Positions 44,033-53,894 are shown, numbered from the stretch's first letter. The stretch is 59,630 nucleotides of DNA from Mycobacterium helveticum (GCF_007714205.1 NZ_VMQU01000016.1:1-59630); one strand, 5' to 3'. Notes: generated from the sequence alone by a model not told the origin. Numbers and translations: made by a program.

Positions 44033-44529
44033 GTGTAGCCCAGCGCGGAGTTTTCCACGCGCACCCGCACCCGCAGCAGGGCCGCGTTGGCCACGGTGAA
44101 CAGGGCCGCGGTCACCCACGCGGTGTGCACCAGCGGCAACGCGATTCCCTCGGCCACCACGGCAACATAGTTCGGATGATGCAGCCACCGGTACGGCCCC
44201 TCGCGCACCAGCGGAGCGTCCGGCAACACGATGACCCGGGTGTTCCACCGGTGGCCCAGTGTCGCGATGCACCACCAGCGCAGCCCCTGGCCGAGCGCCA
44301 CCACGGCCAGCATCGGCCAGCCCAGCCACGCGATGAACGGCCGATGCAGAGCCCACGGTTCGACGACGCAGCCCACCAGCAGCGCCGCGTGGATGACCAC
44401 CATCACCACGTAGTGCGGCCGGCCGAACTCCCTGGCACCCCGGGCGAGAGACCACTCGGCGTTCCGCTTCGACACCACCAGTTCCACCAGGCGTTCCAGC
44501 CCGACCGCCAGGATCAGCAGGTAATACAT
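44029..44529 (-). CDS. isoprenylcysteine-carboxyl-methyltransferase-like membrane protein
   Basis: A 166-residue membrane protein with four or five hydrophobic segments and the ICMT/PEMT-like C-terminal motif LVREGPYRWLHHPNYVAVVAEG (about 106-127), in which R-x-P-N-Y and the His pair bind S-adenosylmethionine. It is a membrane methyltransferase of unknown substrate; with the prenyl-reductase-like partner it may act on an isoprenoid lipid. The ATG at 44529 is followed by MYYLLILAVGLERLVEL. It matches Rv1139c by position. Confidence 0.85.
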   Translation of the reverse strand: MYYLLILAVGLERLVELVVSKRNAEWSLARGAREFGRPHYVVMVVIHAALLVGCVVEPWALHRPFIAWLGWPMLAVVALGQGLRWWCIATLGHRWNTRVIVLPDAPLVREGPYRWLHHPNYVAVVAEGIALPLVHTAWVTAALFTVANAALLRVRVRVENSALGYT

Positions 44530-44662
44530 GGGACCACTATCCCGTGACCGGACCCGGGGGGCCAATGGGCGGCGGCTGCTGACACATCTGGGCTCACGAT
44601 GCCGCCGCGGGATCGGTTCAGCGGCGCCGCGCGCGCCCGCGCGGCCGCTAGGGTGGGCAAGT

Positions 44663-45805
44663 ATGCGGATCCTGGTCACCGGTGCCACTGGCTACGTGGG
44701 ATCGCGGCTGGTCACGGCGCTGCTGGCCAACCAGCATCAGGTCGTGGCGGCCTCCCGGAACCCGGCGCGCCTGAGGCGTCTCGGGTGGCACGCGGACGTG
44801 ACGGCGGTCACCCTGGACGCGTCGGATCCCGAGTCGGTGCGATCCGGGATGGCCGCGGGGGGCCCCGTCGAGGTGGTGTATTACCTGATACACGCGATCG
44901 GTCAGCGCGGGTTCCGCGACGCCGACCGGGCCGCGGCGGCCAACGTCGCGGCGGCGGCCAGGGACGCCGGTGTGCGCCGCATCGTCTACCTGGGCGGGTT
45001 CGTCCCCGCCGGCGAGGCCCTGTCGGAGCACCTGGCCAGCCGGGCCGAGGTGGCCGCGGCGCTGACGCTCGAGGACGGCCCGGAACTCGTCTGGCTGGGC
45101 GCGGCGATCATCATCGGCGCCGGTTCCACGTCGTTCGAGATGATGCGTTACGTCGGAGACCGGTTCCCGTTGATCCCGATTCCCACCTGGATGGACAACC
45201 CGATCGACCCGATCTCCATCCGCGACGTGCTGCACTACCTCGTCGCCGCGGCGGACCCCGACCGGGTGCCCGCGGGGGCCCACGACATCGCCGGCCCCGA
45301 CACCACCACCTACCGGGAGTTGCTCGAGACCTACGCGCGCGTGTCGGGCCGCTGGCATGCCGCCGTGCCGGTCGGCCCGGTCGACATCGCGCTGGCGTCA
45401 CTGATCACCGGGGTCGCGCTGCCGGTTCCCCACGGATTGGCCTCCGACCTCGTCGCGTCGCTGGATCATCCGATGGTGGCGTCGGACAGCGGACTGCGCG
45501 AGCGGGTGCCCGACCCGCCCGGCGGCCTGCTCGGCGTCGAGGACGCCGTCGCACGTGCGGTGACGGCCAACCGCAGGCCGCAGCCCGTCAACGCCCTCGC
45601 CGATCCGCACCATCTCGCCGACAGCGATCCCGCCTGGGCCGGTGGCGACGCGCTGTGGATCCGCCGGATCGCGCGGGCGGTCACACCGCCCTTCGCCCGT
45701 CCCACGCTGCGGCTGGTGAACCGCGTCCCCGGCCCGCTGGCCGGGCTGCTGCGGACCGGCCTGGAAGTCCTCGTCGCCGTCACCCCGAAGGCGCACCCCG
45801 CATGA
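44663..45805 (+). CDS. NAD(P)-binding epimerase-like SDR
   Basis: A 380-residue extended-SDR protein with MRILVTGATGYVGSRLVTALL at the N-terminus (TGATGYVG) and VEVVYYLIHAIG, resembling the complex I NDUFA9-like group of atypical SDRs. No classical YxxxK is evident. It is homologous to the minus-strand gene at 46629-47987, which adds a C-terminal domain. The ATG at 44663 is 18 nt after a short GC-rich leader, and the stop overlaps the CPBP gene start by 4 nt. Confidence 0.88.
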   Translation: MRILVTGATGYVGSRLVTALLANQHQVVAASRNPARLRRLGWHADVTAVTLDASDPESVRSGMAAGGPVEVVYYLIHAIGQRGFRDADRAAAANVAAAARDAGVRRIVYLGGFVPAGEALSEHLASRAEVAAALTLEDGPELVWLGAAIIIGAGSTSFEMMRYVGDRFPLIPIPTWMDNPIDPISIRDVLHYLVAAADPDRVPAGAHDIAGPDTTTYRELLETYARVSGRWHAAVPVGPVDIALASLITGVALPVPHGLASDLVASLDHPMVASDSGLRERVPDPPGGLLGVEDAVARAVTANRRPQPVNALADPHHLADSDPAWAGGDALWIRRIARAVTPPFARPTLRLVNRVPGPLAGLLRTGLEVLVAVTPKAHPA

Positions 45806-46521
45806 GCGGGCCGACCGCTCCCGGGCGCGCCAGCGCCGCCTCCGAGCTGCGCCGCGCGATGACCAATGTCGCCGCGCCCCGGAACGAACCGCCCGGCCTC
45901 GTGCGGCGCCGCCGCGTCGTCGTCAGCGTCACGCTCGTCGTCGGCGCCGCGGTGCTGGGATTCTCGCTGCGGCGCCACCCCGGCGAGTCGAGTTTCTACT
46001 GGCTCACCCTGGCGCTGGCCGCCGTATGGATAGCGGGCGCGTTCGCCTCGGGTTCGCTGCACCTGGGGGGCGTGTGCTGGCGCGGGCGCAACCAGCGGCC
46101 GGTCATCTCCGGGCTGACCATCGGCCTGCTGATCGGCGCCGTGTTCGTGGTGGGCGGGCTGGTCGCCAGGAAGATTCCGGCGGTCGCCGAGTTGATCACC
46201 CGGGTGCTGCTCTTCGCCCACGGGTCTTATCTGTTCATCGTCGTGATCATCGCCATCAACGCGGTGGCCGAGGAGATCTTCTTTCGCGGCGCGCTCTACA
46301 CCGCGCTGGGCCGGCACCACCCGGTGGTGATCTCGACCCTGCTCTACACCGTTGCCACGATGGCCAGCGGCAACCCGATGCTGGGGTTCGCCGCGATCAT
46401 CCTGGGGACCGTGTGCGCCGCGGAGCGCCGGGCCACCGGCGGTGTCCTCGCGCCGGTGCTGACCCACGTCGTCTGGGGACTGATCATGGTGCTGGCACTG
46501 CCGCCGATGTTCGGCGTCTAG
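45802..46521 (+). CDS. CPBP family intramembrane glutamic endopeptidase
   Basis: A 239-residue membrane protein with hydrophobic segments from about residue 40 onward. The CPBP (CaaX protease/bacteriocin-processing) motif AINAVAEEIFFRGALY (EExxxR) lies near 152-167, and a second His motif in LTHVVWG near the C-terminus. Members are intramembrane metal-independent or Glu proteases or simply membrane scaffolds. It overlaps the upstream epimerase-like gene by 4 nt (ATGA). It matches Rv1140 by position. Confidence 0.88.
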   Translation: MSGPTAPGRASAASELRRAMTNVAAPRNEPPGLVRRRRVVVSVTLVVGAAVLGFSLRRHPGESSFYWLTLALAAVWIAGAFASGSLHLGGVCWRGRNQRPVISGLTIGLLIGAVFVVGGLVARKIPAVAELITRVLLFAHGSYLFIVVIIAINAVAEEIFFRGALYTALGRHHPVVISTLLYTVATMASGNPMLGFAAIILGTVCAAERRATGGVLAPVLTHVVWGLIMVLALPPMFGV

Positions 46522-46628
46522 CTAGAACGATCGTCGAGGCGCCGTCGAGATCGGCGTTTCGCAGGAAAAGTTCGAGGAGCGCGCTGCAAAAGGTCGATCT
46601 CGCCCACCCGAGAACTCCGTTCGCCCGA

Positions 46629-47987
46629 CTACCGCGCCGCGGCGAGGACCCGGCGGGCCAGGCGGGCGAGCGCGGCCGCGTGCACGGGCCGCGCCAGCAA
46701 CCAGTACAGCCGGCCGACGATGCCGCTCGGCAAGAAGGCCGCCCGTTGCGAATACCTGCTGCCGCCGCCGTCGCGCGGCGTCACCGAGATCTCGAGCCAC
46801 TCCCGCCCCGGCCGGCGCCGGGTCCCGCGCAGCCGCAGCAGCCGGCCGGGTTCGCGCTCGGCCACCGCCCAATGTCCGCGGCCGCCCACGACGTTCTCGG
46901 CCGCCCGCCAGAGGTCGTCGGGCGCGGCGTCGGTCACGGCGGCCCGCACGTCCGCGTAGACGACCTCGCCGGCCCAGTCCGGGTCGCTGGGCAGGGCCTC
47001 GGCCGGCGCGGACCGCAGCGAGGCCCAGGTGGCGTCGGTAAGGCCCCGCTTTGCGCGGTCGAGTGCCAGCGCGACGGCGCGACGGTAGTCGGTGAGTCCG
47101 TCCTGTGGCGGCGCGATGATGCCGTCGATGTCGTGGTTGCGCATCACCGCGTCGCATTCCAGCGACTCGATCAGCGGCCGCGCCAGCCCGGGCGGGATCG
47201 GCGTCACGGTCCCCACCCACAGGCTGGCGATCGTGGGTGTCAGGAACGGCAGCACGATCAACCGGCGCGGCCACAGGCCGGCCACCTCCGCGTAGACCCG
47301 CATCATGTCGCCGTATTCCAGGACATCGGGTCCGCCGATGTCCCAGGTGCGCGCCCTGTCCTTCATCGGCACCGGGGCCGTTGCCGCGGCCGCCAGGTAG
47401 TGCAGCACATCGCTCACCGCGATGGGCTGAATCTTGTTGTGCACCCACTTCGGCGTGGTCATCACCGGCAGCCGGTCGGTGAGGTGCCGGATCATCTCGA
47501 AGGACGCCGACCCCGACCCCACGACCACCCCGGCCTGAAGTACCACGGTCTCGATGCCGGAGCCGATCAGCGCCTCGCCCACGGCTTTTCGCGACTCGAG
47601 ATGCGGCGAAAGCTTGCGGCCCTCCGGGTGCAAACCGCTCAGGTACACCACCCGCCGCACCCCGGTGCGGCGGGCGGCCGTCACGACGTTGCCGACGGCC
47701 CGGGATTCCTCGGTGGCGAAATTCTTCGAGATGCCCATCGAATGCACCAGGTAGTAGACGACGTCCATCCCGTCGAACGCCGCGATCAGCGACTCGACGT
47801 CGCCCAGGTCGCCGCGAACCACCTCGGCCTTTTCCGGGGCCTGTTCCCGCCAGGGCACGTCGGCCAGCTTGTCCGGGTTGCGGGCCAGCGCCCGCACCTG
47901 ATGGCCTTCGTCCAGCAGTCGCGGCACCAACCGGGCGCCGATGTAGCCGGTCGCGCCGGTCACCAGGCACCGAACTCGTTGCGCCAT
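46629..47987 (-). CDS. epimerase-like SDR with C-terminal DUF2867 domain
   Basis: A 452-residue two-domain protein: an N-terminal atypical SDR (VRCLVTGATGYIGARLVPRLLDEGH, VVYYLVHSMG, YLSGLHPEG) of about 300 residues, then a DUF2867-type domain of about 150 residues ending in SGIVGRLYWLLARPVH. The SDR half is homologous to the 44663-45805 protein, with matching phrases such as GxSxSFEMxRxLxDRxP and DVLHYLxAAA. The ATG at 47987 is followed by MAQRVR. Function unknown; probably lipid or quinone-linked redox. Confidence 0.85.
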   Translation of the reverse strand: MAQRVRCLVTGATGYIGARLVPRLLDEGHQVRALARNPDKLADVPWREQAPEKAEVVRGDLGDVESLIAAFDGMDVVYYLVHSMGISKNFATEESRAVGNVVTAARRTGVRRVVYLSGLHPEGRKLSPHLESRKAVGEALIGSGIETVVLQAGVVVGSGSASFEMIRHLTDRLPVMTTPKWVHNKIQPIAVSDVLHYLAAAATAPVPMKDRARTWDIGGPDVLEYGDMMRVYAEVAGLWPRRLIVLPFLTPTIASLWVGTVTPIPPGLARPLIESLECDAVMRNHDIDGIIAPPQDGLTDYRRAVALALDRAKRGLTDATWASLRSAPAEALPSDPDWAGEVVYADVRAAVTDAAPDDLWRAAENVVGGRGHWAVAEREPGRLLRLRGTRRRPGREWLEISVTPRDGGGSRYSQRAAFLPSGIVGRLYWLLARPVHAAALARLARRVLAAAR

Positions 47988-48061
47988 CGGTTCTCCGTTC
48001 TTCGCCGGTCATTCGGAGCTGACGCAGGCAGGGATTGCCGCTTCCGGCGAGTCCTAAGCGG

Positions 48062-48865
48062 TCAATGGTCGCTGAACTGTGGGGTGCGGCGCTCCTGGAA
48101 CGCCGTCGCGCCCTCGATGAAATCGTGCGCCCGCAGCAGGACGGCCTGCCCGTCGAATTCACGCTGCAGGGTCGGCTCCAGTTCGGTCAGCGTGGCGGCG
48201 TTGATGGCATCCTTGGTCCTGGCGTAGGCCACGGCCGGACCGGCCAGCAGCCTCGAAACCACCTTGTCGACCTCGGCGTCGAAGTCTTGCGCCGGGTACA
48301 CCGCGGAGACCAGGCCCCAGGCCAACGCGTCGGCGGCCGGCAACCGCTCGGCCAGCAGCGCCATGCGCAGCGCGCGGATCCGGCCGATCGCCGCGGCGAC
48401 CAACGCCGACGCGCCGCCGTCGGGCATCAGGCCGATCCGCGTGAAGGCAAGCAGGAAAAACGCCTTCTCCGAAGCCAATACGACATCGCATGCCAGCGCC
48501 AGCGACACCCCCACACCCGCCGCCGGCCCGTGCACCACGGCGACCACCGGCCGCGGCAGCGCGACGATCGCCCGCACGGCGCGGTTCGCCTGCGCGAGAA
48601 CCTCGGTTCCCGGGCCGGCGCCCGCCAGGTCGTCGGCGCTCATGCCGGCGCCCGAGCAGAAGCCGCGGCCCGAACCGCCCAGGCGCACCACCCTGACCCG
48701 GGGATCGGCGGCCGCGCGTTCCATCGCATCGGCGATCCCGGCCAGCACCGGGGTGGTCAGCGAGTTGAGGCTCTCGGGCCGGTCGATGGTGACCGACAGC
48801 ACGCCGTCGGACAGCGCGACGGCAAGGCCTGCGACGGGCGCCAGTGTGTCGATGCCGGGTTCCAT
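48062..48865 (-). CDS. echA10: enoyl-CoA hydratase/isomerase, EchA10-like
   Basis: A 267-residue crotonase with oxyanion segments CSGAGMSADDL (about 70-80) and GPAAGVGVSLALACD. The catalytic position after FLLAFTRIGLMPDGGASALV carries Asp rather than Glu, as in some isomerases such as PaaG-like enzymes. It is likely an enoyl-CoA isomerase or hydratase. It is divergent from mcr across a 122-nt gap. M. tuberculosis has two such genes here (echA10, echA11); only one is present. Confidence 0.85.
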   Translation of the reverse strand: MEPGIDTLAPVAGLAVALSDGVLSVTIDRPESLNSLTTPVLAGIADAMERAAADPRVRVVRLGGSGRGFCSGAGMSADDLAGAGPGTEVLAQANRAVRAIVALPRPVVAVVHGPAAGVGVSLALACDVVLASEKAFFLLAFTRIGLMPDGGASALVAAAIGRIRALRMALLAERLPAADALAWGLVSAVYPAQDFDAEVDKVVSRLLAGPAVAYARTKDAINAATLTELEPTLQREFDGQAVLLRAHDFIEGATAFQERRTPQFSDH

Positions 48866-48987
48866 GGGGCCACCCTAGGTGACCGGGGCGCGCGGCCCCC
48901 GACTGCGGCTGCAAAGATGCCAACGGCCGGTAGTTCGACCTCACCGCCGGTCGCCGGGCGTCGGAGCGGACGAAGGGTCGGTGCATC

Positions 48988-50079
48988 GTGGCTGGACCGC
49001 TGAGTGGATTGCGTGTCGTCGAGTTGGCCGGCATCGGGCCCGGCCCCCACGCGGCGATGATCCTGGGGGACCTGGGGGCCGACGTGGTGCGCATCGACCG
49101 CCCCCCAAGGGACGGGTCCGGTCCCGGCGGTGTCGCAAAGGACGCCATGATGCGCAACCGGCGCGTGGTGACCGCGGACCTGAAGTCCGACGCGGGACGC
49201 GACCTCGTGCTCAGGCTCGTCGCGAAGGCCGACGTCCTCATCGAGGGCTACCGCCCCGGCGTGACCGAGCGCCTCGGGCTGGGGCCCGAGCGGTGCGCCG
49301 AGGTCAACGACCGGCTCATCTACGCCCGGATGACGGGGTGGGGGCAAACCGGCCCGCGCAGCCAACGGGCCGGACACGACATCAACTACATCTCGCTCAA
49401 CGGCATCCTGCACGCCATCGGCCGGACCGGCGAGCGGCCGGTGCCGCCGCTGAACCTGGTCGGCGACTTCGGCGGCGGCTCGATGTTTCTGCTGGTTGGC
49501 ATCCTGTCGGCGTTGTGGGAGCGGCAGAGCTCCGGCAAGGGCCAGGTGATCGACGCCGCGATGGTCGACGGCTCGAGCGTGCTCGTCCAGATGATGTGGC
49601 AGATGCGTGCCTCCGGGATGTGGTCGGACGCGCGCGGCACCAACCTGCTCGACGGCGGCGCGCCCTACTACGACACCTACGAGTGCGCCGACGGACGCTA
49701 CGTCGCCGTCGGGGCCATCGAGCCCCAGTTCTACGCCGCCCTGCTGACGGGGCTGGGTCTCGAGGGTGCGGATCTGCCCGGGCAGAACGACGTCAGCCGC
49801 TGGCCGGAGCTGCGGGCGGTGCTGACCCAGACGTTCGCCGCCCACGACCGCGACCACTGGGCGAAGGTGTTCGCCGAGTCCGACGCCTGCGTGACGCCGG
49901 TGCTGGCGTTCGGCGAGGTACAGACCGAACCGCACATCACCGAGCGCGACACGTTCTACGAGGTCAACGGGGGCCTGCAGCCCCTACCGGCGCCGCGGTT
50001 CTCGCGCACCGCGCCCGAGACGCCGCGCGCGGCCGCGCCGGTGGCCGACGCGGAGGCCGTTCTGAAGGACTGGGTATAG
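48988..50079 (+). CDS. mcr: alpha-methylacyl-CoA racemase
   Basis: A 363-residue CoA-transferase family III protein close to M. tuberculosis MCR. The catalytic His lies in RAGHDINYI, Asp in LVGDFGGGS and Glu in VGAIEPQFY, matching His126, Asp156 and Glu241 of MCR. It interconverts 2R- and 2S-methylacyl-CoA so that branched chains, including sterol side chains, can be beta-oxidised. The GTG at 48988 gives [15 protein letters not shown]. An SDR of HSD10 type follows. Confidence 0.95.
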   Translation: MAGPLSGLRVVELAGIGPGPHAAMILGDLGADVVRIDRPPRDGSGPGGVAKDAMMRNRRVVTADLKSDAGRDLVLRLVAKADVLIEGYRPGVTERLGLGPERCAEVNDRLIYARMTGWGQTGPRSQRAGHDINYISLNGILHAIGRTGERPVPPLNLVGDFGGGSMFLLVGILSALWERQSSGKGQVIDAAMVDGSSVLVQMMWQMRASGMWSDARGTNLLDGGAPYYDTYECADGRYVAVGAIEPQFYAALLTGLGLEGADLPGQNDVSRWPELRAVLTQTFAAHDRDHWAKVFAESDACVTPVLAFGEVQTEPHITERDTFYEVNGGLQPLPAPRFSRTAPETPRAAAPVADAEAVLKDWV

Positions 50080-50143
50080 TCCCCGACCAACAAGTTGGTG
50101 GGCCAACCGCCGGGATACCGCCGGGATACACGGAAGGATTCGC

Positions 50144-50908
50144 ATGGAGATCAAGGACGCCGTCGCCGTCGTCACCGGCGGGGCCTCGGGCCTGGGCCTG
50201 GCCACCACCCGACGCCTGCTGGACGCCGGAGCGCAGGTGGTGGTGCTGGACCTGCGGGGCGAGGACGTGGTGCGCGAACTCGGCGAGCGGGCGCGTTTCG
50301 CGCCGGCCGACGTCACCGACGAGGCCGCCGTCGCCAGCGCGCTGGACATCGCCGAGGCGATGGGCCCGCTGCGCATCGTGGTCAACTGCGCCGGCACCGG
50401 CAACGCCCTTCGGGTGCTGGGCAAGGACGGCGTCTTCCCGCTGGACGCGTTCCGCAAGATCGTCGACATCAACCTGGTCGGGAGCTTCAACGTGCTGCGG
50501 CTGGCCGCCGAGCGGATCGCCAAGACCGAGCCCGTCGGCCCCCCGGACACCCAGGAGCGCGGGGTCATCGTGAACACCGCATCGGTGGCGGCGTTCGACG
50601 GGCAGATCGGCCAGGCCGCCTACTCGGCGTCCAAGGGCGGCGTGGTGGGCATGACGTTGCCGATCGCGCGCGATCTGGCCGGCCACCTCATCCGGGTGGT
50701 CACCATCGCCCCCGGTCTGTTCGACACGCCGCTGCTGGCGGGCCTGCCGGAAGCGGCCCGCGAGTCGCTGGGCAAGCAGGTGCCGCACCCGTCGCGCCTG
50801 GGGCACCCCGACGAGTACGGCGCGCTGGCGGTGCACATCATCGAGAACCCGATGCTGAACGGCGAGGTCATCCGGTTGGACGGCGCCATCCGCATGGCGC
50901 CGCGCTGA
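50144..50908 (+). CDS. short-chain dehydrogenase, HSD10-like 3-hydroxyacyl-CoA dehydrogenase
   Basis: A 254-residue SDR closely resembling HSD10-type 3-hydroxy-2-methylbutyryl/3-hydroxyacyl-CoA dehydrogenases: [38 protein letters not shown], catalytic Ser in [23 protein letters not shown] (YxxxK) and [10 protein letters not shown]. It likely oxidises 2-methyl-3-hydroxyacyl-CoA after the racemase and hydratase steps. The ATG at 50144 follows GGAAGG. It matches Rv1144 by position, and a strong terminator follows. Confidence 0.92.
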   Translation: MEIKDAVAVVTGGASGLGLATTRRLLDAGAQVVVLDLRGEDVVRELGERARFAPADVTDEAAVASALDIAEAMGPLRIVVNCAGTGNALRVLGKDGVFPLDAFRKIVDINLVGSFNVLRLAAERIAKTEPVGPPDTQERGVIVNTASVAAFDGQIGQAAYSASKGGVVGMTLPIARDLAGHLIRVVTIAPGLFDTPLLAGLPEAARESLGKQVPHPSRLGHPDEYGALAVHIIENPMLNGEVIRLDGAIRMAPR

Positions 50909-50946
50909 CGCGCGCCGCGAAACCTCGGGTCGCCGGGAAAACGAAA

Positions 50947-50967
50947 GCCCCCCGCAGCGCGGGGGGC
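50947..50967 (+). terminator. GC-rich hairpin terminator
   Basis: Arms GCCCCCCGC and GCGGGGGGC with the 3-nt loop AGC, 39 nt after the SDR stop. It is a very stable stem without a clear T-tract. Confidence 0.8.
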
Positions 50968-51058
50968 CGACCCGGAAACGGACTCCAGGTCTATCTACGG
51001 AACCACCGGGTGATTGCAGGTTCGGCCATCAGGAGCCGTGCGAGCACACTCATCGCGG

Positions 51059-51286
51059 TCAGCTTGCCGTAGGGAGGGGTTGCCAGTCCTCGAACTGCTC
51101 CGAGGTCTCGCCTTCCACCAGCATGTCGCCATGGTAGAGAGCTTCGAAGTCAGCTTTGATGACGTCGGCCCTCGAGTCGTCGATCCACATGACACTGAGC
51201 GTATGGCCCACCCTTAAGGATTCTTTGAGTTGCGATTCGGAAATTGGTGGCAATTTACCGGCGGGTAGGTTAGCCCCGCGTCGCAC
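51059..51286 (-). CDS. small protein of unknown function
   Basis: A 75-residue acidic frame (LKESLRVGHTLSVMWIDDSRADVIKADFEALYHGDMLVEGETSEQFEDWQPL) between the SDR terminator and mmpL13, less GC-rich than its surroundings. No domain is recognised and no strong ribosome binding site is seen; an internal start at the MWIDDSR Met (about 51190) would give 43 residues. It could be a real small gene or a remnant. Confidence 0.4.
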   Translation of the reverse strand: MRRGANLPAGKLPPISESQLKESLRVGHTLSVMWIDDSRADVIKADFEALYHGDMLVEGETSEQFEDWQPLPTAS

Positions 51287-51383
51287 ACGCGATGGTGCCG
51301 CTGAGCGGCTTGGTCGCCGCCCGGTTTTCTGGCCGGACTCTTAGCGCCGCCCCGGTGTGAAACGGCGTTGAACCCTGCCCGGC

Positions 51384-51436
51384 CCTCATCCGTTCCCCCC
51401 TCATCCGTTCCCCTCATCCGTTCCCCCGATCCGTTC
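51384..51436. repeat. short tandem repeat before mmpL13
   Basis: Four imperfect copies of CTCATCCGTTCCCC (the last begins GATCCGTTC), ending about 100 nt upstream of the mmpL13 start. Confidence 0.75.
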
Positions 51437-51442
51437 ATTTTG

Positions 51443-51458
51443 CGAACAGCGTTGTTCG
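51443..51458. promoter_or_regulatory. inverted repeat upstream of mmpL13
   Basis: CGAACAGCGTTGTTCG: 6-bp arms CGAACA/TGTTCG around a 4-nt centre, 76 nt before the start codon. It may be a regulator site; it does not fit the mycobacterial SOS box spacing. Confidence 0.35.
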
Positions 51459-51533
51459 ACACCTGTAACTTGGGCGGAAGCAACTAACGCTCATCGGGGT
51501 GGGCGCACGCGACCGGCTGGGGGAGAACGCCGA

Positions 51534-53861
51534 ATGCTGCAACGAATCGCACGACTGTCCATTGCCGCGCCGCGCCGGATCCTCGGGGCGGCGCTATTGG
51601 TTTTCGTGGCCGCGGCCGTCTTCGGCATCCCCGTCGCCAAGAGCCTGTCGCCCGGGGGCTTCCAGGACCCGGGCGCGGAGTCGGCACGCGCGATCAAGGT
51701 CCTGACCGCCAAGTTCGGGCAGAGCGGTCAGAAGATGCTGATCCTGGTGACGGCCCCCGCGGGCGCACGCAGCGAGCAGGCGCGCCGGGTCGCCACGGGC
51801 CTCGTCGGGGATCTGCAACGCTCACCTCTGGTGTACAACGTGTCCTCGGCCTGGACCGCGCCCCCGCAGTCCGCCGCCGACATGATCAGCACCGACGGCA
51901 GGTCCGGGTTGATCGTGGTGAACCTCAAAGGCGGCGAAAACTACGTTCAGACGAACGCCCAGAAGCTGGCCGACGAGTTCGTCCATGACCGCGACGGCGT
52001 CACGGTCCGAGCCGGCGGGTCGGCGATGGAGTACGCCGAGATCAACAAGCAGAACCAGGACGACCTCCTGGTGATGGAGATGATCGCACTCCCGCTGAGT
52101 TTCCTGGTGCTGGTCTGGGTGTTCGGCGGGTTGCTGGCCGCGGCGTTGCCGATGGCCCTGGGCGCGCTGGCCGTCGTCGGCTCCATGTCGGTGTTGCGGC
52201 TCGTCACCTTCACCACGGAGGTGTCCATCTTCGCGCTCAACCTGAGCACGGCGCTGGGCCTGGCGCTGGCCATCGACTACACGCTGCTGATCGTCAGCCG
52301 GTACCGCGACGAGCTGGCCGAGGGCAGCGACCGGGACGAGGCGCTGATCCGGACCATGGCCACGTCCGGCCGCACGGTGCTGTTCTCCGCGGTCACCGTC
52401 GCGTTGTCGATGTCGGCGACGGTGGCATTTCCGATGTACTTCCTGAAGTCGTTCGCCTACGCCGGGGTGGCGACCGTGGCGTTCGTGGCCACGTCGTCGA
52501 TCCTGATCACCCCGGCCGCGATCGCGCTGCTGGGTCCGCGCCTGGACGCGCTGGACGTGCGCGCGCTGCTACGGCGGATCCCGCCCACGGGAAAGGGGGG
52601 CGCCGCCCCGGCGCACAAGCCGGTCGAGCAGCTGTTCTGGTACCGGTCCAGCAAGTTCGTGATGCGGTACTGGGCGCCGATCGGACTGGCCGTCATCGCG
52701 GTGCTGGTGCTGCTCGGCCTGCCGTTCGTCGGCGTGAAATGGGGCTTCCCGGACGACCGGGTGCTGCCGCGCTCGGCGTCGGCGCATCAGGTCGGGGACC
52801 GGTTGCGCCACGATTTCGCCCACGACTCGGCGACTTCGGTGCCCGTGGTCGTCCCGGACACCCGTGGGCTGAGCCCCGTGGCTCTCGACGAGTACGCCGC
52901 CGCCCTGTCGCGGGTTCCCGACGTCTCGGGGGTGTCGGCGCCGGGCGGGACGTTCGTGGCGGGCAACCGGGTGGGCCCGCCCGGCCCGGCGACCGGGGTG
53001 GCCGACGGCAGCGCCCTTTTGACCGTGAACAGCAGCGTCCCGCTGTTCACCCAGGCCTCCGACACCCAACTCCGGCGTTTGCATCAGGTCAGCGGTCCCG
53101 CCGGCCGACCCGTCGAGATGGCCGGGGCCGCCCAGATCAACCGCGATAGCGTCGACGCGGTGACGAACCGGCTTCCGCTGGTGCTGGGGTTGATGGCCGC
53201 CGTCACCTTCGTGCTGCTGTTCCTGCTCACCGGCAGCGTGGTGCTGCCCGTCAAGGCGCTGATGTGCAACGTGCTGTCGTTGAGCGCGGCCTTCGGCGCG
53301 CTGGTCTGGATCTTCCAGGACGGCCATCTGGGTGCCCTGGGAACCACGCCGAGCGGGACGCTGGTGGCGAACATGCCGGTGTTGCTCTTCTGCATCGCGT
53401 TCGGCCTGTCCATGGATTACGAGGTGTTCCTGATGGCCCGGATCCGCGAGTACTGGGTGGCGTCCGGGGCCGCCCGGCCGGCCGAGGCGATGAGCCCGGC
53501 CGAGGCCCACGAGGCCAACGACGAAAGCGTGGCGCTCGGGGTGGCCCGCACCGGGCGGGTGATCACCGCCGCCGCGCTGGTGATGTCGATGTCGTTCGCG
53601 GCCCTGATCGCGGCCCACGTGTCGTTCATGCGGATGTTCGGGCTCGGCCTGACCCTGGCCGTGTTCGCGGACGCCACGCTGGTGCGGATGGTCCTCGTGC
53701 CGGCGTTCATGCATGTGATGGGGCGGTGGAACTGGTGGGCGCCCGGGCCGCTGGCCCGCCTGCACGAGCGCTTCGGGATCAGCGAAGGGGCCGGCGCGGG
53801 GCCAACCGACGAAGCCGTGCGACGCGGCCCGATCACGCAGCCGGTGACCCGTATCGGTTAG
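51534..53861 (+). CDS. mmpL13: MmpL13-like RND transporter, intact
   Basis: A 775-residue MmpL transporter with the 1+5+1+5 membrane plan. It has an N-terminal helix (RILGAALLVFVAAAVFG), a porter loop to about residue 175, a helix bundle with AIDYTLLIVSRYRDEL near 245 (Asp-Tyr proton-relay pair), a second porter loop after residue 400, and the second relay pair in SMDYEVFLMARIREY near 630. As I recall, M. tuberculosis carries this locus split into mmpL13a and mmpL13b; here it is one open frame. It likely exports a lipid. No MmpS partner is adjacent. Confidence 0.93.
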   Translation: MLQRIARLSIAAPRRILGAALLVFVAAAVFGIPVAKSLSPGGFQDPGAESARAIKVLTAKFGQSGQKMLILVTAPAGARSEQARRVATGLVGDLQRSPLVYNVSSAWTAPPQSAADMISTDGRSGLIVVNLKGGENYVQTNAQKLADEFVHDRDGVTVRAGGSAMEYAEINKQNQDDLLVMEMIALPLSFLVLVWVFGGLLAAALPMALGALAVVGSMSVLRLVTFTTEVSIFALNLSTALGLALAIDYTLLIVSRYRDELAEGSDRDEALIRTMATSGRTVLFSAVTVALSMSATVAFPMYFLKSFAYAGVATVAFVATSSILITPAAIALLGPRLDALDVRALLRRIPPTGKGGAAPAHKPVEQLFWYRSSKFVMRYWAPIGLAVIAVLVLLGLPFVGVKWGFPDDRVLPRSASAHQVGDRLRHDFAHDSATSVPVVVPDTRGLSPVALDEYAAALSRVPDVSGVSAPGGTFVAGNRVGPPGPATGVADGSALLTVNSSVPLFTQASDTQLRRLHQVSGPAGRPVEMAGAAQINRDSVDAVTNRLPLVLGLMAAVTFVLLFLLTGSVVLPVKALMCNVLSLSAAFGALVWIFQDGHLGALGTTPSGTLVANMPVLLFCIAFGLSMDYEVFLMARIREYWVASGAARPAEAMSPAEAHEANDESVALGVARTGRVITAAALVMSMSFAALIAAHVSFMRMFGLGLTLAVFADATLVRMVLVPAFMHVMGRWNWWAPGPLARLHERFGISEGAGAGPTDEAVRRGPITQPVTRIG

Positions 53862-53894
53862 CGTGGCGATCGTCGGTATTCGTGGTGCGAAAGG

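Noticed and set aside
51443..51458. LexA (SOS) box upstream of mmpL13
   Set aside because: The arms resemble CGAAC/GTTCG, but the spacer between these 5-bp arms is 6 nt, whereas the mycobacterial box needs 4.
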